DNA of 64,000 nt from Pseudarthrobacter phenanthrenivorans Sphe3 (GTDB lineage: Bacteria > Actinomycetota > Actinomycetes > Actinomycetales > Micrococcaceae). Where the stretch lies: NCBI RefSeq assembly GCF_000189535.1, contig NC_015145.1:3844001-3908000 (forward strand), written 5' to 3'. The notes under the pieces are model-generated. The model was given only the letters and a program-made list of their open reading frames with translations, was not told the origin of the DNA and made no database searches. Below are positions 24,939 to 36,819 of the stretch, piece by piece. A program made the translations under genes and the position numbers. Within the stretch, counting starts at the first letter, position 1. Every line of letters begins with the position of its first letter.

Positions 24939-25808
24939 GTGAATACTCGAATTACTGTGCGCCCCGCAGCGCTTATTGCCGCGGCTGTTGCCGCTGTCCT
25001 GGCACTCTCCGGCTGCGGCGGCTCCTCAACCGCCTCCTCCTCGCCGGCCGAGAACCCTTATGGCCTCATTGAGCCGGGGACCATCCGGGTTGCCAGCCTG
25101 GGCGATTCCAAGCCCTATACGTTCACGGATGCCCAAGGTAAATTCACCGGTTTCGACGTGGAACTCTTTACGGACGTTGCCTCCCGCGCCGGCGTAGACA
25201 ACGTGGTCTTCACCGGACAGGACTTCTCTGGCCTGCTGGCCGCCGTGGCCAACGGGCAGTTCGACGCCGGAGTGGCCGCCATCGGCATCACGGACAAGCG
25301 CAAGGAAACTGTCGATTTCTCTGACGGATACCTGGCTGGCTACCTCACCGTCATCACCACCAAGTCCTCCGGCATCAGCAACGCGGACGGCCTTTCCGGA
25401 AAACGCCTGGGCGTAGTGCAGGGGACACTGCAGGAAGCCTATGCAGTGAAGAATTTCACCTCGGCCAGCCTGGTCCGGTTCCCGGACAACAACACTGCAA
25501 TCTCTGCCGTCAACAGCGGTTCAGTGGATGCACACTTCCTGGACTACGAAGCTGCAAAGTCCTACCAGGAACAGTTCGGACTGGTCAGCGCCGCGGATAT
25601 CCCGTCCTTCGACGCGCCGGCGGGTTTCGCCGTCGCCAAGGGCAAGACCGCCCTCAAGGAGGCCCTCAACAAGGGCCTGGCCGAAGCCATGGAGGACGGC
25701 ACCTGGAAGAAGCTCTACGAGAAGTGGTTCCCGGGTTCCCCGATGCCCGAGCAGTACCTCCCGAAGGCAGAACGGACCGCAACCCCGGCCCCGACAGCAA
25801 GCAAGTAG
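24939..25808 (+). CDS. ABC transporter substrate-binding lipoprotein (SBP family 3)
   Basis: 289 aa extracytoplasmic receptor of the polar amino acid / opine class. Signal peptide with lipobox LSGC (Cys26), then the SBP_bac_3 fold ([46 protein letters not shown]). GTG 24939 follows a GGAAAA sequence. First gene of a five-gene operon with permease, ATPase, dehydrogenase and oxidase. The C-terminal [10 protein letters not shown] tail is disordered. The ligand is unknown. Confidence 0.92.
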   Translation: MNTRITVRPAALIAAAVAAVLALSGCGGSSTASSSPAENPYGLIEPGTIRVASLGDSKPYTFTDAQGKFTGFDVELFTDVASRAGVDNVVFTGQDFSGLLAAVANGQFDAGVAAIGITDKRKETVDFSDGYLAGYLTVITTKSSGISNADGLSGKRLGVVQGTLQEAYAVKNFTSASLVRFPDNNTAISAVNSGSVDAHFLDYEAAKSYQEQFGLVSAADIPSFDAPAGFAVAKGKTALKEALNKGLAEAMEDGTWKKLYEKWFPGSPMPEQYLPKAERTATPAPTASK

Positions 25809-25894
25809 ACCATGGGCATGTCCGGGCGGGCCGACGCCTCACGCCACGGCCCGCCCGGCTTGCTACCGGAACAACTAACACCTGAGAGCATTCA

Positions 25895-26683
25895 ATGGAC
25901 TGGCTCAATACCATCATCCGCACCTTCTTCGACTTCGGCGCCATGGCTGAAGTCCTGCCCCAGCTCCTGGCGGTAGGCCTCCTCAACACCCTCATCATCT
26001 CCGTTGCCGCCACCGTGATCGGCGTCGTACTCGGCATGGTGGTGGCTGTCATGGGCATCTCACCGTCCAAGTGGCTGCGCATCCCGGCCCGCATCTACAC
26101 GGACCTGTTCCGCGGCCTGCCGGCCATCCTGACCATCCTCCTGATCGGCCAGGGCTTTGCCCGCCTCAGCCAGTCGATCTTCGGCCCCTCGCCGTACCCC
26201 CTGGGCATCATCGCCCTCAGCCTGATCGCCAGCGCCTACATCGGCGAAATCTTCCGCGCCGGCATTCAAAGCGTGGACAAGGGCCAGGGCGAAGCATGCC
26301 GTGCCCTGGGCATGACCTACGGCAAATCCATGGCACTGGTGGTGATCCCGCAGGGCATCCGTCGCGTGCTGCCGGCCCTGGTGAACCAGTTCATCGCCAT
26401 CGTCAAGGACTCCTCGCTGGTCTACTTCCTGGGGCTGCTGGTCAGCGAACGCGAACTCTTCCGTGTTGGCCAGGATGCCGCGGTACTCTCCGGGAACCTC
26501 TCCCCCCTGGTGATGGCGGGCGTCTTCTACCTCATCATCACCGTGCCGCTCACCCACCTTGTCAACTACTTCGACAGCCGCTTCCGGGCAGGAAAGCGCC
26601 GCCCCTCGGCCCCCACCAGCGGCCTCAATGAAGTCAAGGAACTCGACGCGGCCTCGCCGCTCACCACCGGGAGCAACACATGA
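25895..26683 (+). CDS. ABC transporter permease (HisMQ family)
   Basis: 262 aa. Five or more membrane helices and the EAA-loop signature [26 protein letters not shown], which contacts the ATPase. This is the amino-acid-type permease; the pore is probably a homodimer because only one permease gene is present. Its stop overlaps the ATPase gene start by 4 bp (ATGA). Confidence 0.93.
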   Translation: MDWLNTIIRTFFDFGAMAEVLPQLLAVGLLNTLIISVAATVIGVVLGMVVAVMGISPSKWLRIPARIYTDLFRGLPAILTILLIGQGFARLSQSIFGPSPYPLGIIALSLIASAYIGEIFRAGIQSVDKGQGEACRALGMTYGKSMALVVIPQGIRRVLPALVNQFIAIVKDSSLVYFLGLLVSERELFRVGQDAAVLSGNLSPLVMAGVFYLIITVPLTHLVNYFDSRFRAGKRRPSAPTSGLNEVKELDAASPLTTGSNT

Positions 26684-27453
26684 TCACCAGCACCAGCGCG
26701 AATCCCACCGCTGACATCGAAACCTTCCACGGCTCCAGCCTGGAGCTGAAGAACCTGACCATGGCCTACGGGGACATCGAGGTCCTCCGCAACGTCAGCC
26801 TGGCCGTGGCACCCGGCACCACCACCTGCATCATCGGGCCGTCCGGCTCAGGCAAGTCAACCCTCCTGCGGGGCGTCAACAGGCTGCATGAGCCCAAGAG
26901 CGGTGACGTTGTCCTCGCCGGTGAAAGTGCGCTGAACGTCAACCCCGACATTTTGCGCAGCCGGATCGGCATGGTGTTCCAGCACTTCAACCTCTTCCCT
27001 GACCACACCGCACTGGAAAACGTGGCACTCGCCCTCTGGAGCGTCAAGAAGATGTCCAAGGCCGAGGCGCGGGAACGCGCACGCCTCCGACTGGCCGAAG
27101 TGGGCCTCGCCGAACGCGCCGACCACCGCCCCCGGGACCTTTCCGGCGGGCAGCAGCAACGCGTCGCCATCGCCCGCGCACTCGCTATGGAGCCGGAAGT
27201 GATGCTCTTCGACGAGGCCACCAGCGCTTTGGATCCCGAGCTCGTCAAGGGAGTCCTGACCCTGATGGCGTCGCTGGCCAAGAGGGGAATGACCATGGTG
27301 GTGGTCACGCACGAGATGGGCTTCGCCCGAAAGGTGGCCGACCAGGTGGTCTTTATGGACGAAGGCGAGGTGGTGGAGGCCGGCACGCCGGCGGAGATCT
27401 TCGACAACCCGCACAGCGAGCGCCTCCAGCGTTTCCTGTCCGAGGTCCTCTGA
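26680..27453 (+). CDS. ABC transporter ATP-binding protein (polar amino acid type)
   Basis: 257 aa. Walker [11 protein letters not shown]-loop, ABC signature [15 protein letters not shown], Walker [15 protein letters not shown] and a switch histidine (VTHEMGFA). It is of the GlnQ/HisP class. It starts in the overlap with the permease and ends in an overlap (TGATG) with the MocA-like gene, so the order is fixed and translation is coupled. Confidence 0.95.
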   Translation: MITSTSANPTADIETFHGSSLELKNLTMAYGDIEVLRNVSLAVAPGTTTCIIGPSGSGKSTLLRGVNRLHEPKSGDVVLAGESALNVNPDILRSRIGMVFQHFNLFPDHTALENVALALWSVKKMSKAEARERARLRLAEVGLAERADHRPRDLSGGQQQRVAIARALAMEPEVMLFDEATSALDPELVKGVLTLMASLAKRGMTMVVVTHEMGFARKVADQVVFMDEGEVVEAGTPAEIFDNPHSERLQRFLSEVL

Positions 27454-28496
27454 TGGGGTCCGCAGGCAAGGGACCCATCCGTACCGCCGTCGTCGGCTTT
27501 GGCATCTCCGGACGCGTGTTCCATGCACCCCTGATTGAGGCAGATCCCTCCTTTTCGCTTGATGTCATTGTCACCGCAGACCCGGAACGCGCCGCCACAG
27601 CGGCTGCCCGCTACCCGCACGCGCGAATCGTGCCGACGGCGGAGGCCATGTTCGCGCTGGCGGCGGACCTCGACCTGGTGGTCCTGGGAACCCCGCCGGC
27701 CACGCACTTTGGCATGGCGTCGAGGGCGATCGCCCACAAGCTGCACGTGGTGGTGGACAAGCCGTTCGTCACCACCTCCGCCCAGGGGCAGGAACTCTTG
27801 GCCTTGGCGTCCGACGCCGGCGTGCAGCTGACGGTTTTCCAGAACCGCCGCTGGGACTCGGACTTCCTCACCCTCAGCAAGCTCCTCCATGAGGGCGCGC
27901 TGGGCGAGGTCCGGACCTTTGAATCCCGGTTCGAATGGTGGCGCCCCGAGGGCTTCGGGAACTGGCGCGATTCGGCCACGGCAGCCGAGGGCGGAGGAAT
28001 CCTCCACGACCTGGGTGCCCACCTTATTGACCAGGCCGTTCAACTGTTCGGCCCCGTGGCGCGCAGCTACGGCGAAACAGCGCACCGTGGACTGAGCCCG
28101 GAGGCGGCCGACACGGAAGCGTTCGTGTCGCTGCTGCATGACTCGGGGGTGCGCTCCCGGCTGTGGATGAACGGCATGGCCGCCAAGGCGGGCCCCCGCT
28201 TCCACGTCCTGGGCTCCCTCGCCGGCTACACAAAGTGGGGACTGGACGGCCAGGAACCCGCCCTCGACGCCGGACTCCCGCCGTCGGACCCGACGTATGG
28301 CGCAGAGCCCCAGGAGTCTTGGGGGCTCCTGGGTGTCGACGGCCGCTCAACGGCCGTGCCGGCCGAGCGGGGCGCGTACCCCCAGTTCTACCGGCTCCTT
28401 GCCGGCGCCCTCCTGCACGGCGGGCCGGTCCCTGTTGACCCGTCAGACGCCGTCGACGTCCTGAAAGTCATTGAAGAAGTCCATGCCCTCGCATGA
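27453..28496 (+). CDS. Gfo/Idh/MocA family oxidoreductase
   Basis: 347 aa NAD(P)-dependent dehydrogenase. Rossmann motif VVGFGISGRVFHAPL at the N-terminus, the EKP-type VVDKPFVTT motif and the C-terminal sandwich domain with GILHDLGAHLID. The family oxidises cyclitols, sugars and inosamines. Its one-base overlap with the ATPase gene places it in the uptake operon, so it presumably acts on the imported molecule or on a product of the oxidase. Confidence 0.9.
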   Translation: MGSAGKGPIRTAVVGFGISGRVFHAPLIEADPSFSLDVIVTADPERAATAAARYPHARIVPTAEAMFALAADLDLVVLGTPPATHFGMASRAIAHKLHVVVDKPFVTTSAQGQELLALASDAGVQLTVFQNRRWDSDFLTLSKLLHEGALGEVRTFESRFEWWRPEGFGNWRDSATAAEGGGILHDLGAHLIDQAVQLFGPVARSYGETAHRGLSPEAADTEAFVSLLHDSGVRSRLWMNGMAAKAGPRFHVLGSLAGYTKWGLDGQEPALDAGLPPSDPTYGAEPQESWGLLGVDGRSTAVPAERGAYPQFYRLLAGALLHGGPVPVDPSDAVDVLKVIEEVHALA

Positions 28497-28557
28497 CGTA
28501 TCGCGCCACGGCACACCTTCCAACCACGTACCTTCCAACCCAGGAAAGCGAGACACC

Positions 28558-29739
28558 ATGTCCTCCGCAAGCCCCGCCAGGAAAATCGCCGTCATCGGCG
28601 GCGGAATCCTTGGCGTTTCCACCGCCGTCCACCTGGCAAAGGGAGGCGCGCACGTCACACTCGTCACGTCCGGTCCGTTGGCAAGCGGAGCCTCCGGCCG
28701 CTCGATCGCATGGCTCAACTCCTCCGGAGCGCGATCCGCCGAGTACCACTACCTCCGGATGCTCGCCATCGACCGCTACCGCACCTGGAGCGCGCACCAC
28801 CCCGAAAGCCGCGACTACCTGAGGTTCGATGGTGCGCTGAAATGGGCCGGCCCAGACGAAACCTTCCGCGAAACCTTCGCTTTCGAGCGTTCGGGCGGAT
28901 ACCACTCCGTCTGGGTGGACAGCAGGGACGTCGCCCGGATCGCCCCGGATGTGGACGCCGCTGCGGTGGCCGACGAGGGTGCCATCTACAACCCTGGTGA
29001 AGGCTGGGTCAACATGCCCGACTTCATTAGGGCATTGGCTTCCGAGGCAGCGGACAACGGGGCGGTGATCATCAAGGATGCCGGGGATGTTCGGGTGGAT
29101 GTGCGGGACGGCGCCGCCGTCGGCGTCATCCTCGGCGACGGGAGGCGGCTGGAAGCCGACCAGGTGGTGCTGGCAACCGGCGGTGAGGTCCCGGCCCAGC
29201 TCGCAGCCCTGGGTGTAACGGTTCCAGATGCCACGCCGGCCGCCTTCGTGGTGTTCACCGAACCGCTCGACGTGAATGTGCAGACCGTACTGAACACCCC
29301 GCGCGTCGCTGTGCGGCCCACGCCTGACGGCGGGCTGGTACTTGACGCGGACTGGGCAGAGCAGTCTGTGATCATCGAAGATGACGGATCCTTCACGGTT
29401 CCCGAGGAGTCCGTCCAGGGCCTGCTCGAGGAAGCCTCGAAGGTACTCGCGGGGAATCCCCGGCTGACCGCCCAGCGGGTGGCTGCAGGCCTGAAACCCA
29501 TTCCCGGCGACGGTGAACCGGTGGTGGGCCCGGTGCCCTCGATACCGGGCCTGCACACGGTTTTCACCCATTCGGGCGCAACGCTGGGGCTGATCCTCGG
29601 TGAGCTCCTCGCAGAGGAAATCCTTACCGGAACGCCATCTCCCGTACTCGCCGCCTTCCGGCTCGACCGGTTCGACGCCGGCGCCCCCGCCAGGGGAGCC
29701 GTGGGGACGGGCGCCTGGGCGCCGGTGCACCAGAGCTAG
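28558..29739 (+). CDS. FAD-dependent oxidoreductase (DAO family)
   Basis: 393 aa. N-terminal FAD-binding AVIGGGILGVSTAVHLA and glycine-oxidase/sarcosine-oxidase-like layout: GRSIAWLNSSG, VLATGGEVPAQL and the closing FTHSGATLGLILGELLAEEI. These enzymes oxidise amino acids, secondary amines or opines with release of an amine. ATG 28558 has AGGAAAG upstream; a further ATG at 28471 overlaps the previous gene and is less likely. It is the last gene of the ABC operon. Confidence 0.88.
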   Translation: MSSASPARKIAVIGGGILGVSTAVHLAKGGAHVTLVTSGPLASGASGRSIAWLNSSGARSAEYHYLRMLAIDRYRTWSAHHPESRDYLRFDGALKWAGPDETFRETFAFERSGGYHSVWVDSRDVARIAPDVDAAAVADEGAIYNPGEGWVNMPDFIRALASEAADNGAVIIKDAGDVRVDVRDGAAVGVILGDGRRLEADQVVLATGGEVPAQLAALGVTVPDATPAAFVVFTEPLDVNVQTVLNTPRVAVRPTPDGGLVLDADWAEQSVIIEDDGSFTVPEESVQGLLEEASKVLAGNPRLTAQRVAAGLKPIPGDGEPVVGPVPSIPGLHTVFTHSGATLGLILGELLAEEILTGTPSPVLAAFRLDRFDAGAPARGAVGTGAWAPVHQS

Positions 29740-29953
29740 CAGGCCGGGTGGTGGTGCGGGCCGGCGCCCCACCACCTCCCGGGCCGGCTGCGGCATTCCG
29801 GCTGCGTTTGTGTCCCTGGTTGTCCACCTGATCCCGTCCTGCCGCCCGCAAAGAGCCGGGCGGCGCCCTCCGCCCCGCAGGCGAACTAAGATGGATCAGA
29901 TAACCAACCACCGGCCACTGCCCTGCCGTGGCCTGCTGAAAGTAGCGCGCTCC

Positions 29954-32900
29954 ATGCCATCCCAACCGGACGAGAGTGCGGCACTGGCAATTCAGACCCC
30001 CGCCATTAACGACCGTTCCCTGGCGGCCGGACTGGCCTATGCCATGGGTAGCCGCGTCTCGGGTATGTCCTTCGACGCTGCCACCGGGCTCATGCTGGGC
30101 AAGGTGCGTGGCGGCGCAGAGGTCCCCTATTCCACCACCGCCAAGCTGGTCCGCAAGGGCGGCGGCTGGAGCTGCACCGTGGGCGTGTGCAGCTGCCCGG
30201 TCCGCAAGGACTGCAAGCATGTGGCGGCGCTGCTCTTTGCCGCCGAGGACAACCCCGCCATCCGGGTCCAGCTGCTGGCCCCGTCCACGGCCACGCAGCT
30301 CTCCCGCAACGCCTCCGGCGCCGCGCTGTCCGATTGGGAGCAGGCGCTCAGCCCGCTGATCACCCAGCCGGGAAACACCCCCTCCACCGGCGGCGTTCCG
30401 CTGGCGCTGCAGTTCGAAATCGAAGAACCGGCCCCGCACTTCTCCTACACGGGCCGCCGGGATCCGCAGCGCAGCGTCCGCCAGCTGAAGGCACGTCCCG
30501 TCATCATGGGTGCCAAGGGCAAGTGGATCCGCGGCGACGTCTCCTGGAACACGCTGAGCTACCTGAACTTCCGCCGCGAATGCAACCCGTCCCACGTGGA
30601 GTGGATGCAGGAGTTCCTGGCCGGGCACTCCGCGGCGGCCGGACGGTCCTTCAACTCCTCCGGCCTCTGGCTGGGCCTGAACTCGTACGCCGGAAAAAAC
30701 CTGTGGGGCATGCTGGCCGACGCCCGGAAGATCGGGCTGGCGCTGGTGCACTCGCGCGGCACGGAGCCGGTCCGCCTCGCCGAGGCGCCCGCCGCCGTCG
30801 GCCTTAACCTGGCCCGCTACGGCTCCCCCGGAACTGAACCGGCAGGCGGCAGTGCGGGGGCAAAGGACAACGACGGCGGGCTGGAACTTGCCCCCACCAT
30901 CGCCGTTGAGGGCGTGGAGATTGATCCCGCGGCAGTGGGAACGATCGGCCGCCCGGCCCACGGCATCTTCTACACCACCGGCGAGGCCTCGCTGCCTGGT
31001 GTCCCCGACCCGGACGGCGCCATCACCCTTGCACCGCTGGAAAACGGCCTGAGTGAGGAACTGCTGGCCTTCGTCACAGCCGGGACCACCCTGCATATTC
31101 CGGCCAAGGACGAATCGCGCTTCCTCACCGGCTTCTACCCCAAGCTCAAACAGACCGCCAGGGTCACCGCGCGGGACGAATCCGTGGAACTGCCCGCCCT
31201 TGCCATCCCCACACTGTCGCTGCTCGCCAACTACGGCGCCGACCACCGGGTCCGGCTGCACTGGGAATGGCACTACAAAACCGGCAACCTGGTGACCGCC
31301 CAACCGCTCTGGCGCCATCCCGGCGACCACGGCTACAGGGACGACACCGCCGAGGCCCGCATCCTGGAAGGCATCGGCCACCCCTGGGACGTAGTTCCCG
31401 CGCTGGGCGAATCGGCCACGGACGGCTGGGGCACCCCCCGGCTCGCCGCATCCGCCGAGCTCAAGGGCCTGGACACCCTCGCCTTCACGGAGGAAGTGCT
31501 GCCGCGGCTGCGGGAAGCTCCCGACGTCGAGGTGGACACCGCCGGCGACATCGCGGACTACCGCGAGGCAGAGGAAGCCCCGGTGGTTTCCATCTCCACC
31601 AAGGCAACGGAGCAGCGCGACTGGTTCGACCTCGGCATCCAGATCACCCTGGAGGACCAGCCGGTCTCCTTCGCCGCGGTGTTCTCCGCCCTGGCCGCCG
31701 GCCAAACAAAGATGCTGCTGCCCAGCGGCGCCTACTTCTCCCTGGACCTGCCCGAACTGCACCAGCTGCGCGCGCTCATCGAGGAGGCCCGCTCGCTGCA
31801 GGACAACAAGGACGCACCGCTGCAGATCAGCCGGTTCCAGGCCGGGCTGTGGGACGAGCTGGCGCAGCTGGGCATCGTGGACGAGCAGGCGGCCGCCTGG
31901 CGTTCTGCTGTGGGGGGTTTGCTGGAAGGCGGCACGGACGGACTGCCGCTGCCCGCGGGCCTCAACGCGGAACTGCGCCCGTACCAGCTGGAAGGCTTCA
32001 ACTGGCTCACCTTCCTCTACCGGCACAGCCTGGGCGGGATCCTGGCCGACGACATGGGCCTGGGCAAGACCGTGCAGGCGCTCGCCCTGATGTGCGCGGC
32101 AAAGGAACTCGCGCTGGCGGCAGCGGACGCTTCAACGTCCGACGCCGGTGCCCCCTTTTTGGTGGTTGCCCCCACCAGCGTAGTGGGCAACTGGGCCGCG
32201 GAGGCCGCGCGCTTCGCTCCCGGCCTGAAGGTCCACACGGTCAGTGAGACCTTCGCGAAGAGCAGCAAAGTCCCTGCCGAGGCGCTGGCCGGTGCGGACA
32301 TCGTGATCACGTCCTACGCCCTGTTCCGGATTGACTACGAGGCCTACGCATCCCGCACCTGGGCCGGGCTGGTGCTGGACGAGGCCCAGTTCGTGAAGAA
32401 CCACCAGTCCAAGGCATACCAGTGCGCGCGCAAACTTCCCGCCGCCTTCAAGCTGGCCATCACCGGCACGCCCCTGGAAAACAACCTCATGGAATTCTGG
32501 GCGCTCACCTCCATTGTTGCGCCGGGACTGTTCGCGAGCCCCAAGCGGTTTGCGGAGTACTACCAGAAGCCGGTGGAAAAGAACGGCGACAAGGGGCAGC
32601 TGGACAAGCTCCGCCGTCGGGTCCGTCCGCTGATGATGCGCCGCACCAAGGACCAGGTGATCAAGGACCTGCCGCCCAAGCAGGAGCAGATCCTGGAGGT
32701 GGTGCTGAACCCGCGCCACCAGAAGGTGTACCAGACGCACCTGCAGCGTGAGCGGCAAAAGATCCTGGGCCTGATCGAGGACGTCAACAAGAACCGGTTC
32801 ACCATCTTCCAGTCGCTGACCCTGCTGCGGCAGCTGAGCCTGGACGCCTCGCTGGTGGACCCCTCGCTCTCGGCTGTCCGCTCCAGCAAGCTGGACGTGC

Positions 32901-33388
32901 TGTTCGAGCAGCTGGAGGACCTCGTGGCTGAGGGTCACCGGGCGCTGATCTTCAGCCAGTTCACCGGATTCCTGGGCAAGGTCCGGGAGCGGCTGGACGA
33001 GGAAAAGATCGAGTACTGCTACCTCGACGGCGGCACCCGCAACCGTGCCGACGTGGTCAATGAATTCAAGAACGGCAGCGCGCCGGTGTTCCTGATCTCG
33101 CTCAAAGCCGGCGGATTTGGGCTGAACCTTACCGAGGCCGACTACGTGTTCCTGCTGGACCCCTGGTGGAACCCGGCCTCAGAGGCGCAGGCCGTGGACC
33201 GGACGCACCGGATCGGGCAGGCACGGAACGTGATGGTCTACCGGCTGGTCGCGAAGGACACGATCGAGGAAAAGGTGATGGCGCTGAAAGCCCGGAAGTC
33301 CCAATTGTTCTCCGACGTGATGGAAGGCGACGCCCTTGCAGGCGGCGCCATCACCGCCGAGGACCTGGCCGGACTGTTCAAGGAGTAG
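29954..33388 (+). CDS. SWIM zinc-finger SNF2-family helicase
   Basis: 1144 aa DNA-dependent ATPase. SWIM motif near residue 80 (CSCPVRKDCKH). The SNF2 N-terminal lobe has MGLGKT near residue 700 and DEAQ near 809. The C-terminal lobe has SLKAGGFGLNLTEADYVFLLDPWWNPA and HRIGQ. The central approximately 400 aa are the bacterial SNF2-associated region. Probably acts in nucleoid remodelling, repair or transcription. The frame is open further upstream, but that part overlaps the oxidase gene and shows no family similarity; ATG 29954 is preferred and ATG 29891 cannot be excluded. Confidence 0.9.
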   Translation: MPSQPDESAALAIQTPAINDRSLAAGLAYAMGSRVSGMSFDAATGLMLGKVRGGAEVPYSTTAKLVRKGGGWSCTVGVCSCPVRKDCKHVAALLFAAEDNPAIRVQLLAPSTATQLSRNASGAALSDWEQALSPLITQPGNTPSTGGVPLALQFEIEEPAPHFSYTGRRDPQRSVRQLKARPVIMGAKGKWIRGDVSWNTLSYLNFRRECNPSHVEWMQEFLAGHSAAAGRSFNSSGLWLGLNSYAGKNLWGMLADARKIGLALVHSRGTEPVRLAEAPAAVGLNLARYGSPGTEPAGGSAGAKDNDGGLELAPTIAVEGVEIDPAAVGTIGRPAHGIFYTTGEASLPGVPDPDGAITLAPLENGLSEELLAFVTAGTTLHIPAKDESRFLTGFYPKLKQTARVTARDESVELPALAIPTLSLLANYGADHRVRLHWEWHYKTGNLVTAQPLWRHPGDHGYRDDTAEARILEGIGHPWDVVPALGESATDGWGTPRLAASAELKGLDTLAFTEEVLPRLREAPDVEVDTAGDIADYREAEEAPVVSISTKATEQRDWFDLGIQITLEDQPVSFAAVFSALAAGQTKMLLPSGAYFSLDLPELHQLRALIEEARSLQDNKDAPLQISRFQAGLWDELAQLGIVDEQAAAWRSAVGGLLEGGTDGLPLPAGLNAELRPYQLEGFNWLTFLYRHSLGGILADDMGLGKTVQALALMCAAKELALAAADASTSDAGAPFLVVAPTSVVGNWAAEAARFAPGLKVHTVSETFAKSSKVPAEALAGADIVITSYALFRIDYEAYASRTWAGLVLDEAQFVKNHQSKAYQCARKLPAAFKLAITGTPLENNLMEFWALTSIVAPGLFASPKRFAEYYQKPVEKNGDKGQLDKLRRRVRPLMMRRTKDQVIKDLPPKQEQILEVVLNPRHQKVYQTHLQRERQKILGLIEDVNKNRFTIFQSLTLLRQLSLDASLVDPSLSAVRSSKLDVLFEQLEDLVAEGHRALIFSQFTGFLGKVRERLDEEKIEYCYLDGGTRNRADVVNEFKNGSAPVFLISLKAGGFGLNLTEADYVFLLDPWWNPASEAQAVDRTHRIGQARNVMVYRLVAKDTIEEKVMALKARKSQLFSDVMEGDALAGGAITAEDLAGLFKE

Positions 33389-33523
33389 GCCCCGCGCAGG
33401 GCTGTCCTGGCACCACGGTCCCGGAATCAGGGGGCTTTGTGCCCTACGCCCCACTCCCGGCGCCACCTTACGCTGGGATCAGCAGAGCGACGGGGGCGCC
33501 TGGCCAGTTCCGGGAGGCAAAGC

Positions 33524-34198
33524 GTGACATCGGCAAACACCAGCATTATCACGGGCATCGTCCTGATTTCGGTCGGCGTGCTGTTACTGATGGACCTGCT
33601 CGACGTAATGGAGAGCGCCGCATATGTGCCGGCGCTGATCTTCGCAGCAGTAGGAGCAGTGTTCCTGTCCCTCTTCCTGCGCAGCCGGGAGCACTGGTGG
33701 GCGGCAATCCCCGGCTCGGTGTTCCTGGGTTTGGCTGCGGTCATCACGGCCACCCAGTTCACTGACGGCGGAGCGGGCGCAAGCTTCCTGTTCCTGTTCA
33801 TGGCAGCCGGATTTGCCGCGGTCTATCTGCGCCAGCCGGCCAACTGGTGGGCACTGATCCCGTCCGGGGTGATGCTCACGCTGGCAGTCGTCGTGGCCAT
33901 TCCGCAGCAGCTGCAGGGCACGCCCACGGCAGCAGTCCTGTTCCTTGGCCTGGCCGCCACCTTCGGCGTGCTTTCCGTTGTCCCGGTCCAGTCAGGCGGC
34001 CGCTCAAGCCGGATGAAGTGGCCCCTGATTCCCGCCTCCGTCCTCGCGGTTCTGGGCATGATCTTTGCACTCCAGTCCACGGCACTGCTTATCGCCGCGG
34101 ACGTCGTGGTGCTGACGGTCATGATCCTGGCGGGCATCGGGCTGCTCGTCTACGCGTACCGGGCCCGGAACAACGGCCGGCAAAAGACGCACGGCTAG
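33524..34198 (+). CDS. Multi-helix membrane protein, unknown function
   Basis: 224 aa with seven or more hydrophobic helices joined by very short loops; two loops share a (W)WAxIP pattern (EHWWAAIPGSV, ANWWALIPSGV), which shows an internal repeat. It looks like the actinobacterial DUF5668/LiaF-type membrane proteins, but this is weak. GTG 33524 is set by GGGAGG 6 bases upstream. Confidence 0.68.
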   Translation: MTSANTSIITGIVLISVGVLLLMDLLDVMESAAYVPALIFAAVGAVFLSLFLRSREHWWAAIPGSVFLGLAAVITATQFTDGGAGASFLFLFMAAGFAAVYLRQPANWWALIPSGVMLTLAVVVAIPQQLQGTPTAAVLFLGLAATFGVLSVVPVQSGGRSSRMKWPLIPASVLAVLGMIFALQSTALLIAADVVVLTVMILAGIGLLVYAYRARNNGRQKTHG

Positions 34199-34276
34199 CT
34201 GGGGTGCATCTCAGGAGAGGTTCCTGGGCTGTGGCATAAGCTGGAGGTCCCACGGACCTACAACGTTGGAGAGATT

Positions 34277-35245
34277 GTGCTCCCCCTGCGCGCGGACGCC
34301 TTCACCGTCCCCTATCGCGATCCCGTTTGGGACGGCCCCACCGACCCTGTCCTGGTTCCGGACCACCGCACTGGCGAATGGGTCCTGCTCTACACCCAGC
34401 GCCGGGCCACTGCCCCTGACCTGGGCGGCGTGGAGTGGGTGCATGGCACGGCCATCGGCGTTGCCCGCTCCTCCGACGCCGGAGCCAGCTGGACCTACGC
34501 AGGGACCCTGGACGGACTGGTGCCGCCCGGAACTGAAGGTCCCGCCACCCTCTGGGCGCCCGACGTCGTGCGCATTGGTGATGAGTGGATCATGTACCTG
34601 ACCGTCCTGGACGGGGTGCGGAAGGACTGGACGGGCCCGGCCGGGATCGTCCAGCTGTCCAGCAGCGACCTGGTGAACTGGGAGTACCTCGGCTCCGTGG
34701 ACCTCGATTCGCCCAGGGTCATCGACGCCGCCGTCGCCTTATGCGGGGACGGCCGCTACCGGCTCTGGTACAAGGACGAGGCACGCGGTTCCAACACCTA
34801 CAGTGCGGTCAGCGACACGCCCGCGGACCCGGCATCGTGGATCCTGGAAGGAGTGGCGATCCCCGGCCGCCCGCATGAGGGGCCCAAGGTCTTCCGGCTT
34901 GGAGGCACCTACTGGATGATCGTGGACGAATGGCGGGGCCAGGCCGTGTATCGCTCGGAGGACGCCGCGGGCAGCTGGGCCCGGCAGGAGCACCTGGACG
35001 GGCTCATCCTCACGCAACCGGAACGCGTTGACGGGCGGCCCGTCGTCGGCCGCCACGCGGATGTGGTTCCCCTTGAGCCGCGGGAGGACGGGACGGAGCA
35101 GGCACTGCTGGCCTACTTCACCCACCCGCACTGGGGCGGCGAGGACATCGACACCATGGCGCCCGCCCCGAAAACCCGCCTGAGCCATGTCAGGGCCGCC
35201 ATGCTGGAAGTCCGGGACGGCACCCTGGTCTGCACCGAGCACTGA
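34277..35245 (+). CDS. Five-bladed propeller glycoside hydrolase (GH43/GH32-like)
   Basis: 322 aa, cytoplasmic (no signal peptide). Repeated blade motifs include PTDPVLVPDHRTGEWVLLY, LWAPDVVRIGDEWIMYLT, RVIDAAVALCGDGRYRLWYKDE and HEGPKVFRLGGTYWMIVDE, with acidic residues in the positions used for catalysis in the GH43/GH32/GH117 clan (D near the start, D in the second and E in the fourth blade). The substrate is unknown, probably a small plant-derived saccharide. GTG 34277 has GGAGAG just upstream. Confidence 0.75.
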   Translation: MLPLRADAFTVPYRDPVWDGPTDPVLVPDHRTGEWVLLYTQRRATAPDLGGVEWVHGTAIGVARSSDAGASWTYAGTLDGLVPPGTEGPATLWAPDVVRIGDEWIMYLTVLDGVRKDWTGPAGIVQLSSSDLVNWEYLGSVDLDSPRVIDAAVALCGDGRYRLWYKDEARGSNTYSAVSDTPADPASWILEGVAIPGRPHEGPKVFRLGGTYWMIVDEWRGQAVYRSEDAAGSWARQEHLDGLILTQPERVDGRPVVGRHADVVPLEPREDGTEQALLAYFTHPHWGGEDIDTMAPAPKTRLSHVRAAMLEVRDGTLVCTEH

Positions 35246-35297
35246 ACAGGCGCCGCCTGAGCAAGAACCCCTGGGCAGGCAGCGCAGCCGATGCGCA

Positions 35298-35365
35298 GCA
35301 AAGGGCCAAACCCTGGAACTATAAACCAGCGGGTGCTGGCACCGGTCCAGGGATTGGCCCTTTGC
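35298..35365. terminator. 20-bp inverted repeat between convergent genes
   Basis: GCAAAGGGCCAAACCCTGGA (35298-35317) and 35346-35365 are complementary at 19 of 20 positions. The 28-base loop contains its own hairpin (CCAGC/GCTGG). Position between convergent stops fits a bidirectional terminator, but the length and exactness resemble a mobile palindrome. Confidence 0.6.
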
Positions 35366-35410
35366 CTGACTCGTACCCCGGGCTCGTGGCCCCGGAGTTC
35401 TTCCGCCTCG

Positions 35411-36700
<1,290 letters not shown>

Positions 36701-36819
36701 GGGAAACCCCTTTCGTGATGCGAAGAGAGAACGGAATGTGCCCGTCAGAGCCACTCCGGAGGAAGGACGTGAAGTCAGTTCCACGTTCATCGGAGGGAGG
36801 CAATTGCCGTCTGGTTCCA

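Noticed and set aside
29600..29953. Upstream extension of the SNF2 gene
   Set aside because: It overlaps the FAD oxidase gene by 140 bp and its translation is low-complexity Arg/Pro-rich sequence without similarity to the family; the conserved protein starts after 29954.
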